Below are positions 44,692-53,695 of a stretch of DNA of 53,876 bases, piece by piece; position 1 is the first letter of the stretch, and each line of letters opens with the position of its first letter. Below the pieces are notes generated by a model that saw only the letters and a list, made by a program, of their open reading frames with translations, searched no databases and was not told the origin of the DNA. The DNA comes from an uncultured Paracoccaceae bacterium. Its GTDB lineage: Bacteria > Pseudomonadota > Alphaproteobacteria > Rhodobacterales > Rhodobacteraceae. A program made the translations under genes and the position numbers. The DNA lies in NCBI GenBank assembly GCA_947499715.1, contig CANMPL010000013.1, forward strand, positions 1 through 53,876, read 5' to 3'.

Positions 44692-45462
44692 TCAGTGTGG
44701 CAAGATTTGGCTGAGGAACTTCTGTGTCCGGTCGACCTTTGGGTTGTCAAAGAACGCGGCCGGCGCGTTCTCTTCGACGATCTCGCCTTCGTCCATAAAG
44801 ATCACTCGGTCTGCGACGGACCTTGCGAATGACATCTCGTGTGTAACGCACAGCATGGTCATTCCGGTCTCTGCCAGTTCGATCATCACGTCCAAAACCT
44901 CTTTGATCATTTCGGGATCAAGCGCAGAGGTGGGTTCGTCAAAGAGCATGATTGACGGGTTCATACAAAGCGATCTGGCAATGGCGACACGTTGTTGCTG
45001 ACCGCCCGAAAGCTGTCCGGGGTATTTATCCTTTTGCTCTGCGATGCCGACGCGCGTCAGGTATCGAATGGCCGTTTCTTCAGCCTCGGCCCTGGGCATG
45101 TTGCGTGCCCAAACAGGCGCAAAACACAAGTTGTCAAGGATTGTCATGTGCGGGAATAAATTGAACTGCTGGAAAACCATGCCAACTTCGCGACGGATAC
45201 TGGTAATGTTCTTCATATTCTTATCCAGCAAAGTGCCGTTGACCGTGATCTTGCCGTCTTGATGCTCCTCTAGATGGTTGATGCATCGGATCAAGGTTGA
45301 CTTGCCTGAACCGGACGGACCGCAGATGACGATCCGCTCTCCTTTGGCGACGGTTAAATCGATGTCCTTGAGGACATGAAAATCGCCGTACCATTTGTTG
45401 ACGTCTTGCATCTCGATGATGGTTTCGCCTTCGGCAATGCTGCTTTCAAGTTTGGGTGTCAT
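44692..45462 (-). CDS. aapP: General L-amino acid ABC transporter ATPase
   Basis: 256 residues. Walker [23 protein letters not shown], signature [15 protein letters not shown], Walker [16 protein letters not shown], and [22 protein letters not shown]. It is of the AapP/GlnQ type. It couples ATP hydrolysis to uptake by the two AapQ and AapM permeases, whose genes are just upstream. Confidence 0.93.
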   Translation of the reverse strand: MTPKLESSIAEGETIIEMQDVNKWYGDFHVLKDIDLTVAKGERIVICGPSGSGKSTLIRCINHLEEHQDGKITVNGTLLDKNMKNITSIRREVGMVFQQFNLFPHMTILDNLCFAPVWARNMPRAEAEETAIRYLTRVGIAEQKDKYPGQLSGGQQQRVAIARSLCMNPSIMLFDEPTSALDPEMIKEVLDVMIELAETGMTMLCVTHEMSFARSVADRVIFMDEGEIVEENAPAAFFDNPKVDRTQKFLSQILPH

Positions 45463-45486
45463 TTCAGGCTCCTGCGGGATATTCTG

Positions 45487-46584
45487 TTAGGTATGGGCAT
45501 TCGGCCCACGCTGCTCGAGTTGCCGGCCATAAAGGCTTAGGCTGTAGCAGATCAGCCAATAAACGAAGGCTGCAAAAACGTAGGCTTCAGCTTGGAAGCC
45601 AAGCCAATCGGTGTCGAGCGCCGCACCCTTGATCATGCCAAGAAAATCGAGAAGGCCGACAATGATGACCAGCGAAGTATCCTTGAACAGCGCGATGCAA
45701 CGCCCGATCAACGGCGGCAGTACATGGCGCAGGGCCTGTGGGACGATGACGAAAGTGACTGTGTAGAGCGACGACACACCAAGCGACAGTGAAGCCTCGG
45801 ACTGGCCTTTTGGTATAGCTTGCAACCCGCCGCGTACGACCTCGGCCATGTAGGCTGACGAAAACAAGATCATGCCGATCTGGATGCGCAGCAGATTGTT
45901 GATCACCAGTTCTGGCGGAAGAAACAGCGGCATCATGACGGAGGCCATGAAAAGGATCGTGATGAGCGGCACGCCGCGCAGTAGCTCGATAAACGTCACA
46001 CAAAGCACTTTGATCGCGGGCGAACCATAGTGCCGCCCGAGCGCGAGCAGAATACCAAGCGGGATCGAGACGATCACGCCAACTAATGCCAGCATGATGC
46101 TGAGCATCAACCCGCCCCAGACGGATTGGTCAACCTCTTGCATCCCAAAGGCACCCCCAATCATCATGAGTGCAAAGATTGGCAAGATGGCCCAAGCGGC
46201 AATCAGGGTAACCCCGCGGATCCGATCTGTGTAGGTCAGCCCAGCGAGTACAAGCAAGGCCAACCCCGCCAAACCAGGGCGCCAAGACAGATCTTGCGGG
46301 TATACCCCGATCATCAGGACCTGAAACTTTTCGACGATAAAGGGCCAGCAGGCACCACCGTTCTGGCGGCAAACCTCATCATCGCCTGCGTAGGTCGCCG
46401 AAAGAAACAGCCACTGGATCAAGTTCGGCACGAATGACAAAAGCAGCGCCGTGATAAAGAGCGTGACAATGGTATCGAACCAACTTCCGAAAAGGTTGCT
46501 GCGCAACCAAGAAATCGCGGCGACCTGGCGCGTGGGTGCAGGGCGTGCTGGAGACGGTTGAAAGGAAGTCGTTGTGTCTTTCAT
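45487..46584 (-). CDS. aapM: General L-amino acid ABC transporter permease
   Basis: 365 residues with about eight membrane segments and the amino-acid permease loop LLRGVPLITILFMASVM and GGLQAIPKGQSEASLSLGVSSL. AGGTAGG precedes the ATG at 46584, which is chosen over an upstream frame start. It works with AapQ. Confidence 0.93.
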   Translation of the reverse strand: MKDTTTSFQPSPARPAPTRQVAAISWLRSNLFGSWFDTIVTLFITALLLSFVPNLIQWLFLSATYAGDDEVCRQNGGACWPFIVEKFQVLMIGVYPQDLSWRPGLAGLALLVLAGLTYTDRIRGVTLIAAWAILPIFALMMIGGAFGMQEVDQSVWGGLMLSIMLALVGVIVSIPLGILLALGRHYGSPAIKVLCVTFIELLRGVPLITILFMASVMMPLFLPPELVINNLLRIQIGMILFSSAYMAEVVRGGLQAIPKGQSEASLSLGVSSLYTVTFVIVPQALRHVLPPLIGRCIALFKDTSLVIIVGLLDFLGMIKGAALDTDWLGFQAEAYVFAAFVYWLICYSLSLYGRQLEQRGPNAHT

Positions 46585-46588
46585 GGTC

Positions 46589-47761
46589 CTACCTTTCAAC
46601 GATTTGGACACGTGCGTTCAGCACATTCATGGCAAGCGAAATGACAAGATTGATGGTCAGATAGACGGCCATCCACATTGCGATGATCTCGATCGCCTGA
46701 CCGTTCTGACCAATGATCGTGCCGCCGATTGAGACCATGTCCGGATACCCAATCGCGACCGCGAGCGAGCTGTTTTTGACAAGGCTGGCATAGTCATTTG
46801 TGGTCGCGGGAATAGTCACGCGCAGTGCTTGCGGCAGCAGAACTATCCGAGTGACAACCCCCTGCGAAACGCCAAGCGCATTGGCCGCTTCGATTTGTCC
46901 GGCGTGGACCGATTGAATGCCACTGCGGACGTTCTCGCCGATGAACGCAGCAGTATAGAGCATGAGCCCAATGAGGAGTGCAGCAAATTCAGGTTTCAGC
47001 GCCAGCCCGCCCTTGAAGTTAAAGCCTTTGTAGACGGGCATTTCGCTGCCGATGGGCCGATCTGTTGCAAGAAACGACAGCGCGCACAGCGTGCCCAGAA
47101 TAACAAGCCCGCCCCAAAAGCCGTGGACGGATCGCCCGGTGCGCAACTTGTAGGCACCGGCCCACCGCCAGAACGCGAAAGCCAATCCAAGCGCGACAAT
47201 TGACGCCGCCGCAAAGACGGCAAACCCGTCCTCGGCCAGAGGTCGCGGCAGATAAATCCCACGCTTCGAAATGTAATAGCCCTCAGCAATCGCGATGGCT
47301 TCGCGCGGATGCGGCAAGGACGCCAAAACGACTGTATAGACGAAAAAGAGTGTCAGAAGCAGGGGAAGATTGCGTAGCGTTTCGATATAGACCGTCGCGC
47401 ATTTGGCCAGAAGCCAATTGTTGGACACGCGCGAAACCCCAACGACGATGCCCAAGATTGTTGAGAGCACGATGGCAAGCGCTGAAACCAGAAGCGTATT
47501 CAAGACGCCGACCAAGAACGCGTAGCCGTAGCCGCGCGATGGATCGTAGTCGATCAGCGAGTCCCCGATGGGCAGCCCGGCCTCGTGCCACAGGAAAGCG
47601 AAACCGCTTTCGATCCCGCGAATTTCAAGGTTCTTCTGCGTATTCGCGAACAGCAGATACGCAACCCCGAGGACCGCGAAAAGGACACCTACCTGCAAGA
47701 TGAGAGAGCCAAGCGACTCTAAGGAAAACCCTGACTTGGGGTTTCGTTTTGTCGTGTTCAT
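46589..47761 (-). CDS. aapQ: General L-amino acid ABC transporter permease
   Basis: 390 residues with about eight membrane segments, the periplasmic region typical of AapQ around residues 150-180 and the coupling loop GQIEAANALGVSQGVVTRIVLLPQALR. It follows a hairpin after aapJ and directly precedes aapM (4 bases). Confidence 0.93.
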   Translation of the reverse strand: MNTTKRNPKSGFSLESLGSLILQVGVLFAVLGVAYLLFANTQKNLEIRGIESGFAFLWHEAGLPIGDSLIDYDPSRGYGYAFLVGVLNTLLVSALAIVLSTILGIVVGVSRVSNNWLLAKCATVYIETLRNLPLLLTLFFVYTVVLASLPHPREAIAIAEGYYISKRGIYLPRPLAEDGFAVFAAASIVALGLAFAFWRWAGAYKLRTGRSVHGFWGGLVILGTLCALSFLATDRPIGSEMPVYKGFNFKGGLALKPEFAALLIGLMLYTAAFIGENVRSGIQSVHAGQIEAANALGVSQGVVTRIVLLPQALRVTIPATTNDYASLVKNSSLAVAIGYPDMVSIGGTIIGQNGQAIEIIAMWMAVYLTINLVISLAMNVLNARVQIVER

Positions 47762-47784
47762 TTTGATTTGCCTTGATCAGTGTG

Positions 47785-47808
47785 GCGGTCGGCCCGAAGG
47801 CCGACCGC
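47785..47808 (-). other. Strong intercistronic stem-loop between aapJ and aapQ
   Basis: A perfect 10-bp stem, GCGGTCGGCC against GGCCGACCGC, around the tetraloop CGAA on the plus strand (TTCG on the transcript), in the 73 bases between the aapJ stop and aapQ start. There is no T-run. A UUCG tetraloop is unusually stable, so it probably protects the aapJ transcript and keeps binding protein in excess of the permeases. Confidence 0.7.
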
Positions 47809-47834
47809 GCCTGCTCGACTTGGGAGGGATGCGA

Positions 47835-48848
47835 TTAGCGGATCGGCATCGCGTAAAGCAGACCACCTTCGGTCCATTGCGCGTTCACACCGCGCTCTAG
47901 CCCCAAAGTTGACGTCAGATTGCGGTCGTAAATCTCGCCGTAATTGCCAACGGCGGACAATACGTCGACCATCCAACTAGTTTCCAAACCTATGAAACCG
48001 CCAGTGTCGCCCGAAGCGCCCAGCATACGCTGAACCGCTGGGTTGCCCGAATTGGCGGCCACGTCTGCGACATTGGCTTGCGTTACGCCGAGCTCTTCTG
48101 CGGTGATCAGGCCGTAAACAACCCAGGTCACGATATCTTTCCACTGGTTGTCACCATGGGCCACAAGCGGAGCAAGTGGTTCTTTGGAAATAACATCAGG
48201 AAGGATTGTGTGTTCGGACGGGTCGGCGAACCCGGCCCGGAACGCTGCGAGCTGGCTCGAGTCAGTAGTCAAGGCATCGCAACGACCAGAGGCATAGGCC
48301 TCAACCGCTTCGCGTTTGCCTTCAAAGACCACGGGTTCCAAAGTCAAGCCATTCGCGCGGGCGAAATCAGCAAGGTTCAATTCGGTTGTTGTGCCGGTCG
48401 TCAGGCAAACAGTCGCTTCATTCAACTCGGTGGCGCTGGAAATTCCCGCTGCCGCACTCGTCATGAAACCTTGGCCATCGTAAAACACGACTGCTGTGAA
48501 ATCGACGCCCTCGGCGCTGTCGCGTTTCATGGTCCAGGTGGTGGTGCGCGACGTCATGTCGACTTGGCCGCTCGACACAGCTAGGACTTTTTGCTTCGAG
48601 GCAAGTGGCACGAACCGTACGGCGTTGCTGTCGCCAAGAACGGCGGCCGCGACTGCACGGCAAATATCGGCGTCGAGCCCTTCCCAGAGCCCATCTGAAT
48701 TCGGATTGGAAAAGCCCGGCACGCCTTCGCTGACGCCGCAGGCCAGTTCACCCGCCGCCCGCACATCCTCTAGCGTTCCGGCGGTTGCGGTGCTGGCCCC
48801 AGCAAGTGTCGCTACCGCGACAGCGGCGATTTTGGTTGAGTTTCGCAT
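47835..48848 (-). CDS. aapJ: General L-amino acid ABC transporter periplasmic binding protein
   Basis: 337 residues with a signal peptide of about 23 residues ending STATAG. Family features are ELACGVSEGVPGFSNPNSDGLWEGLDADICRAVAAAVLG, SRTTTWTMKRD, NYGEIYDRNLT and the end GGLLYAMPI. An open frame runs upstream to 49016, but the signal peptide and a GGGAGAC site fix the start at 48848. Binds a range of amino acids; the exact range is unknown. Confidence 0.94.
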   Translation of the reverse strand: MRNSTKIAAVAVATLAGASTATAGTLEDVRAAGELACGVSEGVPGFSNPNSDGLWEGLDADICRAVAAAVLGDSNAVRFVPLASKQKVLAVSSGQVDMTSRTTTWTMKRDSAEGVDFTAVVFYDGQGFMTSAAAGISSATELNEATVCLTTGTTTELNLADFARANGLTLEPVVFEGKREAVEAYASGRCDALTTDSSQLAAFRAGFADPSEHTILPDVISKEPLAPLVAHGDNQWKDIVTWVVYGLITAEELGVTQANVADVAANSGNPAVQRMLGASGDTGGFIGLETSWMVDVLSAVGNYGEIYDRNLTSTLGLERGVNAQWTEGGLLYAMPIR

Positions 48849-49203
48849 TGTCGTCTCCCAGTTGTTTTGATGCCTAAACGGCACCTCATTATTGTCGGGC
48901 TTTGGCCCAGATATCCGACCGTCAAAATCCCACGGCCACTGGGCAAGGCTACGATTGGAAGGGGCGCATCGAACATTGGTCAGAGGGACCATCAGACCGA
49001 CAAAGGACGCGCCCAAGGGCGTTCATCATCGTTCAACCGGACTAGTCCGTTGGGATGAGGTTCGAAAAATTGCAGCAAAAACAGAAATTTGGACTCATCT
49101 AACTACATGAAAGACGGAGAGCGCGTCTGGTCCTTCTGACGTATTTGTCAAAGGCCGCTGCGCAGGCCATGGTTTTGCTGTGTCACGGAACAGGGCCAAA
49201 TTC
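48849..49203. promoter_or_regulatory. Divergent promoter region between aapJ and the SerB-like gene
   Basis: 355 bases with no supported gene. It must contain promoters for both arms. The clearest element is the palindrome at 49034-49053; a shorter dyad GGGC-TTT-GCCC sits near 48898. Confidence 0.5.
49034..49053. promoter_or_regulatory. Palindrome in the aap/serB-like divergent promoter, candidate LuxR operator
   Basis: The core CGGACTAGTCCG is a perfect 12-bp palindrome and its flanks CAAC and TTGG extend the dyad with a one-base slip. It is the best dyad in this intergenic region. The NarL/FixJ-type regulator encoded in the locus is the natural candidate to bind it. Confidence 0.45.
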
Positions 49204-50073
49204 ATGAGAAGTCAGCTCGTTGTGTTGGGTGAACCATCTGCCCAAGAAATTGAACAATTCGCGCGCGCGATTGAGAACGCGACGCAGGTCGAAGGAATTC
49301 GCCGGGAAGGCAATGCACTCACTTTGAACACAGATAAAGACAAGGTTGACCGTGCAACTATTCACCGGTTGGCCGAGGCCACGAACTTTGATGTCTGGAT
49401 CAAGGCACCAGAAGTTTTGCCGATCCGGTTGTTTGTGGCAGACATGGAAGCCACGATCATTCAGGACGAAATGTTGGACATCCTCGCGGATCAACGTGGG
49501 GTCGGCGACGAGGTTGCCCTAATCACCGCCCGTGCGATGGCCGGAGAGATCGACTTCGTACAGTCACTCATTGAAAGGACACGCCTTCTGGCCGGAACGC
49601 CAGCAGCTCAGCTTGAGGATCTTTGCGGTCGCATAAGATATACACCCGGTGCGCAGGTCCTGCTGACCGAGCTGCGCAAACGCAGTGTGAAATCGGTTCT
49701 TGTCACAGGTGGTTATGGGGTTTTCGCGCGAGCTGTTGTCGGGGACTGCGGGTTTGATGAAGTTGTTGCCAACGCACCGGTCCTGTCTGGTGGTGTTATG
49801 ACAGGCGAACTTGAACACCCGATTTGCGGCGCAGAGACCAAACGTAACGTTCTGTTAGAACAATGCGAACAACTTGGGATCGATCCAAGTGCCGCCTGCT
49901 GTATCGGGGACGGTGCCAATGATGTATTGATGCTGCAAACTTGTGGGTTTCCGGCAAGTTATGCAGGAAAGCCCGTCGTCCGGGAGGTTGTGGATTTGAA
50001 CATCACGCAAGGAGACCTGAGCACGCTTTTGCAGGCTCTTGATGCGCACAATCCTGAGGTCGTGCAGGCATGA
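49204..50073 (+). CDS. SerB-like HAD protein (phosphoserine phosphatase family) with altered motif I
   Basis: 289 residues. After an N-terminal ACT-like segment of about 75 residues comes the HAD core: motif I reads ADMEATII, with Asp80 kept but Glu82 in place of the second Asp of the family DxDxT. Motif II is VLVTGGYG, the conserved lysine is in ETKRNVL and motif IV is CIGDGANDVLML. SerB hydrolyses phosphoserine to serine. The second Asp is the acid/base, so activity may be reduced or changed. The ATG at 49204 has AGGG 8 bases upstream; a GTG at 49180 is the alternative. The stop overlaps the next start (ATGA). Confidence 0.82.
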   Translation: MRSQLVVLGEPSAQEIEQFARAIENATQVEGIRREGNALTLNTDKDKVDRATIHRLAEATNFDVWIKAPEVLPIRLFVADMEATIIQDEMLDILADQRGVGDEVALITARAMAGEIDFVQSLIERTRLLAGTPAAQLEDLCGRIRYTPGAQVLLTELRKRSVKSVLVTGGYGVFARAVVGDCGFDEVVANAPVLSGGVMTGELEHPICGAETKRNVLLEQCEQLGIDPSAACCIGDGANDVLMLQTCGFPASYAGKPVVREVVDLNITQGDLSTLLQALDAHNPEVVQA

Positions 50074-51065
50074 TACTCCGTTCCGTCCTTACGCTGGGTC
50101 TCATGATGCTCGGCTCTGCGTCGGCCCAGACAACTGGCGAAACCCTGTCTGCGGTCCAAAGCAGAGGGTATCTTGTCTGCGGTGTTGGCATTGACGATGT
50201 CGGGTTTGCGACCCGGCAAGCAGACGGTCGTTGGACAGGGTTTGACGTGGATTTCTGCCGCGCCGTTGCTGCGGCGGTTCTTGGCGATGCTGAGGCAGTG
50301 GAATTTGTGCCGCTTGATAGTCTGAACCGATTGAAGGTTCTTCAGGACGGCAAGGTCGATGTCCTGTTTCGGACCACCACCTATAACTTCACACGCGACG
50401 TGACCCTCGGTTTGGAATTTCCAGCCATCACATATTACGACACCCAAAAGGTGCTGGTTTTTGCCGATACAGGTGCGTCGCGTTTGGCGGATCTGGATGG
50501 GATGACGCTCTGTGCGAATTCGGGAACCACGAGTATCGACAATATCCGCATAGCGATTGATCGCGCTGGCATCGACGTCGACATTCTAGAGATCGCCTCG
50601 CAATCCGGGCGGTGGCGCGCATTTTTCGGGCGTGAGTGTGAAGCCGTGACAGCAGACGGCAGCGATCTGGCCGCGCGCGTTGCTAGCCAACCGCAGTACC
50701 GGTCCGACTTTAGCTTGCTTGAAGATGACGTATCGAATGAACCCTTGGGCGCGGTCGTACGCCAATCAGACACCGAATGGGTGCATATCGTGCGATGGGT
50801 TGTGAACCTGACAATTGCGGCGGAAGCCAAGGGCGTCGCTCAGAACAGCGATTTGGACCAGATTTCCGCGATGGGTCTGCCAAGCGGGGCCGCTCTTGAA
50901 CTGACCGACGAGTGGGCGGAGAGCGTCATCACCGAAGTCGGAAACTATGGTGAAATTTTTGAACGCAATCTGGGGACTGGCTCTGCACTGAAACTGCAAC
51001 GTGGATTGAATCGTCTTTGGTCTGATGGCGGGCTCATGTATCCATTGCCGATGCAGGCGCCGTGA
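50070..51065 (+). CDS. AapJ-like periplasmic amino-acid binding protein, probable sensor subunit
   Basis: 331 residues with a signal peptide ending GSASAQTT. It matches AapJ throughout: YLVCGVGIDDVGFATRQADGRWTGFDVDFCRAVAAAVLGDAEAVEFVPL, RTTTYNFTRD, EVGNYGEIFERNLG and an end of GGLMYPLPMQ. It has no transporter genes of its own and overlaps by a GTGA with the histidine kinase gene, so I infer that it binds a ligand and presents it to that kinase. The relation with the kinase resembles the known TorT/TorS pair in layout only. Confidence 0.85.
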   Translation: MILRSVLTLGLMMLGSASAQTTGETLSAVQSRGYLVCGVGIDDVGFATRQADGRWTGFDVDFCRAVAAAVLGDAEAVEFVPLDSLNRLKVLQDGKVDVLFRTTTYNFTRDVTLGLEFPAITYYDTQKVLVFADTGASRLADLDGMTLCANSGTTSIDNIRIAIDRAGIDVDILEIASQSGRWRAFFGRECEAVTADGSDLAARVASQPQYRSDFSLLEDDVSNEPLGAVVRQSDTEWVHIVRWVVNLTIAAEAKGVAQNSDLDQISAMGLPSGAALELTDEWAESVITEVGNYGEIFERNLGTGSALKLQRGLNRLWSDGGLMYPLPMQAP

Positions 51066-53200
51066 CAGGGTTGCTGCGTCGCCCCCATAGTGTTGGACGT
51101 ATTGTCTTTGTTTCGCTGCTTGCGATGTCATTAGGTGCCGCGACAATTGGGTTTGTGGCGGTCTTTGGCATCCAATCCTTCCGGCAAGAATTTGATCGCA
51201 TGATTGCCGTTGATCTCCCGCAAGCAACTGTTGCAACACGTCTGAATGCCGAGGTCTCGGGCCTGACCAACCTTGTCGGGCTGCTTTTGACCGCCGATTC
51301 CGAAATCACCCTTGGAACAATTCGCATACAAACTGGCGACCAGCTTGATGCCATCAACCGGCAAAAAGACTTGCTCCGCGACTTTGCCCTGAGGACAGGG
51401 GAATTTGCCGAAATCGACCAAAGCCTGAACGAACTGGTGCGCAATCTTGGTGCCTTGACCACGCTGAGCGTCAGACGGTTGCGTGCAGAGGAAGCGTCTA
51501 GGCGACTTGGGAACGAGCTTCGCACGATGGTCAGAGCTACACCGGGCAATGAAAGTTATCTTCTCTGGTATCTTGAATTAGAGGCGACCACGCGTCAAAG
51601 CCAGATTAATCAATCCGAAGAAGTATTGAAGCAGCTTGGCCTTGGGCAGACAGAACTCGGCCGAAACATCGTCCAACAGCGTCGTGCCTTGCTGGATATC
51701 GAAACTCTCACCCAAGGGCGGCTGACGCAACACACACAGCTTTCGGAGCGGCTGACCGACGCAACGCGGTTCATGTCATCGCGCCTTACGACCGATGCCA
51801 ATACACGCAGCGCATCCATTCGATCCCTCATCCAACGCAACCTCTATTTCATCCTCGCCTGTTTTCTGATTTTCGCGACCATCGGAGCATTCATTTATTC
51901 TTATCTCGACAAGAACGTGGTCGGGCGAATCCAGAATCTGACGCATAAGATGAACGATTATGAGGGTCGGCAATTTCCCGAAACACCCTCAGCCAATGAG
52001 ATCACGCGGATAGAGACATCATTTTCCAACATGGCCGCTGCTATATCGGAACGCGAAGCACGACTGGTCGCTTTGAGCGAAACCGCCACCGAGGCGCAGC
52101 GTGAGGCCGAAAAGGCAAATCTGTCAAAGTCAACTTTGCTGGCCGCGGCAAGCCACGACCTTCGCCAACCCGTTCATGCAATGGGCCTTCTTATTGGCGG
52201 CATAGATCGCGAAGGGCTGAGCGAAGCGTCGCGCGAAGCGGTGGATCACCTGGCGGACCTCACTCAGGAAACTGTTCGGCTGTTCAACTCGGTCCTCGAC
52301 CTCTCCAAACTCGAAGCAGGAACATTCATCGCGACATTGGAGCCGATCGAGCTTGGTGCAATCCTCTCACGCCTTGAATCCGATCTCAAACCAAGGGCGC
52401 TGAATGCCGACGCGGATCTGAAGTTTGCGCGCCTTCCAGGAGACACGTTCGTTAACGCCGACGAAGATGCCTTGTACCGCATCCTGAGCAACTTGATCGT
52501 GAACGCTATCGACTACGCAAATGGTGGCGACATAACTTTGTTGGTCGAAGAAAGTTCCGATTTTTTGACACTTGTCGTGTCGGACAATGGCCCGGGACTG
52601 GAACTAAAAGGAGACCACACACCAACCGATGCCTCATCTGCGCCCAATAGCTACGGGCTGGGTTTGTCGATCAGTTTTGCTTTGGCAACAGCCATGAAAA
52701 CGAAACTTTCCATTTCCACCTCTGACGGGCGCGGCGCGCGATTTGTCTTGCCATTGCAAAGATGCATCAAGGAAGGAAATCAAATACCAACAATGCCCGA
52801 TGATAGGCAGTCATTCGAACCTTTAGTTGGTTTAGAGGTTGTTTACCTTGAAGATGACCCTAACGTTAATCTGGCAACATCAGAAGGTTTGATGCGCCTT
52901 GGCTGCAGTGTTTCCAGTTGCCGGACCAGCAAAGAAGCGATTTGTGCGATTGAGCGCAAGCAAACGCCCTTTGTCCTGATTACCGACCTCGACCTCGGCC
53001 GCGGGTTTTCGTCGGACGGACTAATCGCTGGAGCCCTCGAAACTGTACCGCTTCTCACCGCGACCATCATCACAACAGCGACTTCACCGAAAGCCGCGCG
53101 TCATTGGGCTGGGGTCACAAACGTTCAGGTGCTAGAGAAGCCTTTCAAAATTGGTCGATTGGCAAGTCTGCTCCGTCATGTCGTGAAGGCAACGTCATGA
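51062..53200 (+). CDS. Hybrid sensor histidine kinase
   Basis: 712 residues. TM1 at about 14-37, a periplasmic helical sensor region of some 220 residues, TM2 at about 262-285, HAMP, the H-box AASHDLRQPVHAM with the phosphorylated histidine, an ATPase domain with NLIVNAIDYAN, VVSDNGPGL and SYGLGLSISFAL, and a C-terminal receiver with YLEDDPN and the aspartate in ITDLDLG. There is no Hpt domain. It starts with a GTG overlapping the stop of the binding-protein gene. The likely output is the LuxR response regulator at 42296. Confidence 0.92.
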   Translation: MTGLLRRPHSVGRIVFVSLLAMSLGAATIGFVAVFGIQSFRQEFDRMIAVDLPQATVATRLNAEVSGLTNLVGLLLTADSEITLGTIRIQTGDQLDAINRQKDLLRDFALRTGEFAEIDQSLNELVRNLGALTTLSVRRLRAEEASRRLGNELRTMVRATPGNESYLLWYLELEATTRQSQINQSEEVLKQLGLGQTELGRNIVQQRRALLDIETLTQGRLTQHTQLSERLTDATRFMSSRLTTDANTRSASIRSLIQRNLYFILACFLIFATIGAFIYSYLDKNVVGRIQNLTHKMNDYEGRQFPETPSANEITRIETSFSNMAAAISEREARLVALSETATEAQREAEKANLSKSTLLAAASHDLRQPVHAMGLLIGGIDREGLSEASREAVDHLADLTQETVRLFNSVLDLSKLEAGTFIATLEPIELGAILSRLESDLKPRALNADADLKFARLPGDTFVNADEDALYRILSNLIVNAIDYANGGDITLLVEESSDFLTLVVSDNGPGLELKGDHTPTDASSAPNSYGLGLSISFALATAMKTKLSISTSDGRGARFVLPLQRCIKEGNQIPTMPDDRQSFEPLVGLEVVYLEDDPNVNLATSEGLMRLGCSVSSCRTSKEAICAIERKQTPFVLITDLDLGRGFSSDGLIAGALETVPLLTATIITTATSPKAARHWAGVTNVQVLEKPFKIGRLASLLRHVVKATS

Positions 53201-53424
53201 ACTATTGGCATGGTGCTGTTAAGTCCCGGACGCTGGCTTCAAAAAGCTTAGATAAATCAGTTTGGGTTTGTGCCACTATTTCCTGGACTGTATCATTAAT
53301 CGCTAGATTGTACCTTTAATTCTGAGGCGGTTTGTTTGGCTTTGGTGCACCAATCGTCTGACAGGATTCACTGTATGAATCCAACGAGCTAGCTGGACGG
53401 GTTGAGCAGCTGGATCCCGACGGT

Positions 53425-53529
53425 CGTAAGACCACGAACTGGCCAGATCATAATGCGGCCCTGAAGCCACGTGGTTCGCAATCAACCGGTTTGATGCTGA
53501 CATGGCGTGGAAAGCAGACCATCAGGTGA
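53425..53529 (+). pseudogene. N-terminal remnant of an IS5-family transposase
   Basis: A short frame reads TNWPDHNAALKPRGS and then LTWRGKQT, resembling the start of IS5-type transposases (W-x-x-YNAALKRRGSL). No start codon or further part is seen. The remaining parts of 53201-53690 show nothing I recognise. Confidence 0.4.
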
Positions 53530-53695
53530 AAGGGGCCATCAACAGGCTTCGGAGAAGGTTTGTAGGCCTTAACGGGTCTTGAGTGGCCCGTGCCCGTCTT
53601 CAGCACCTTATGCCGACGACAAAAGACGTTTCCGGTCAGTATTCCGTATCGGGGTTCATCCGGGCCTTTGCATCTGATGATTGATAGTTGTCGCT

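Noticed and set aside
48849-49016. Extended N-terminus of aapJ
   Set aside because: The added 56 residues lie before a clear signal peptide and a good ribosome site, and read like non-coding sequence.
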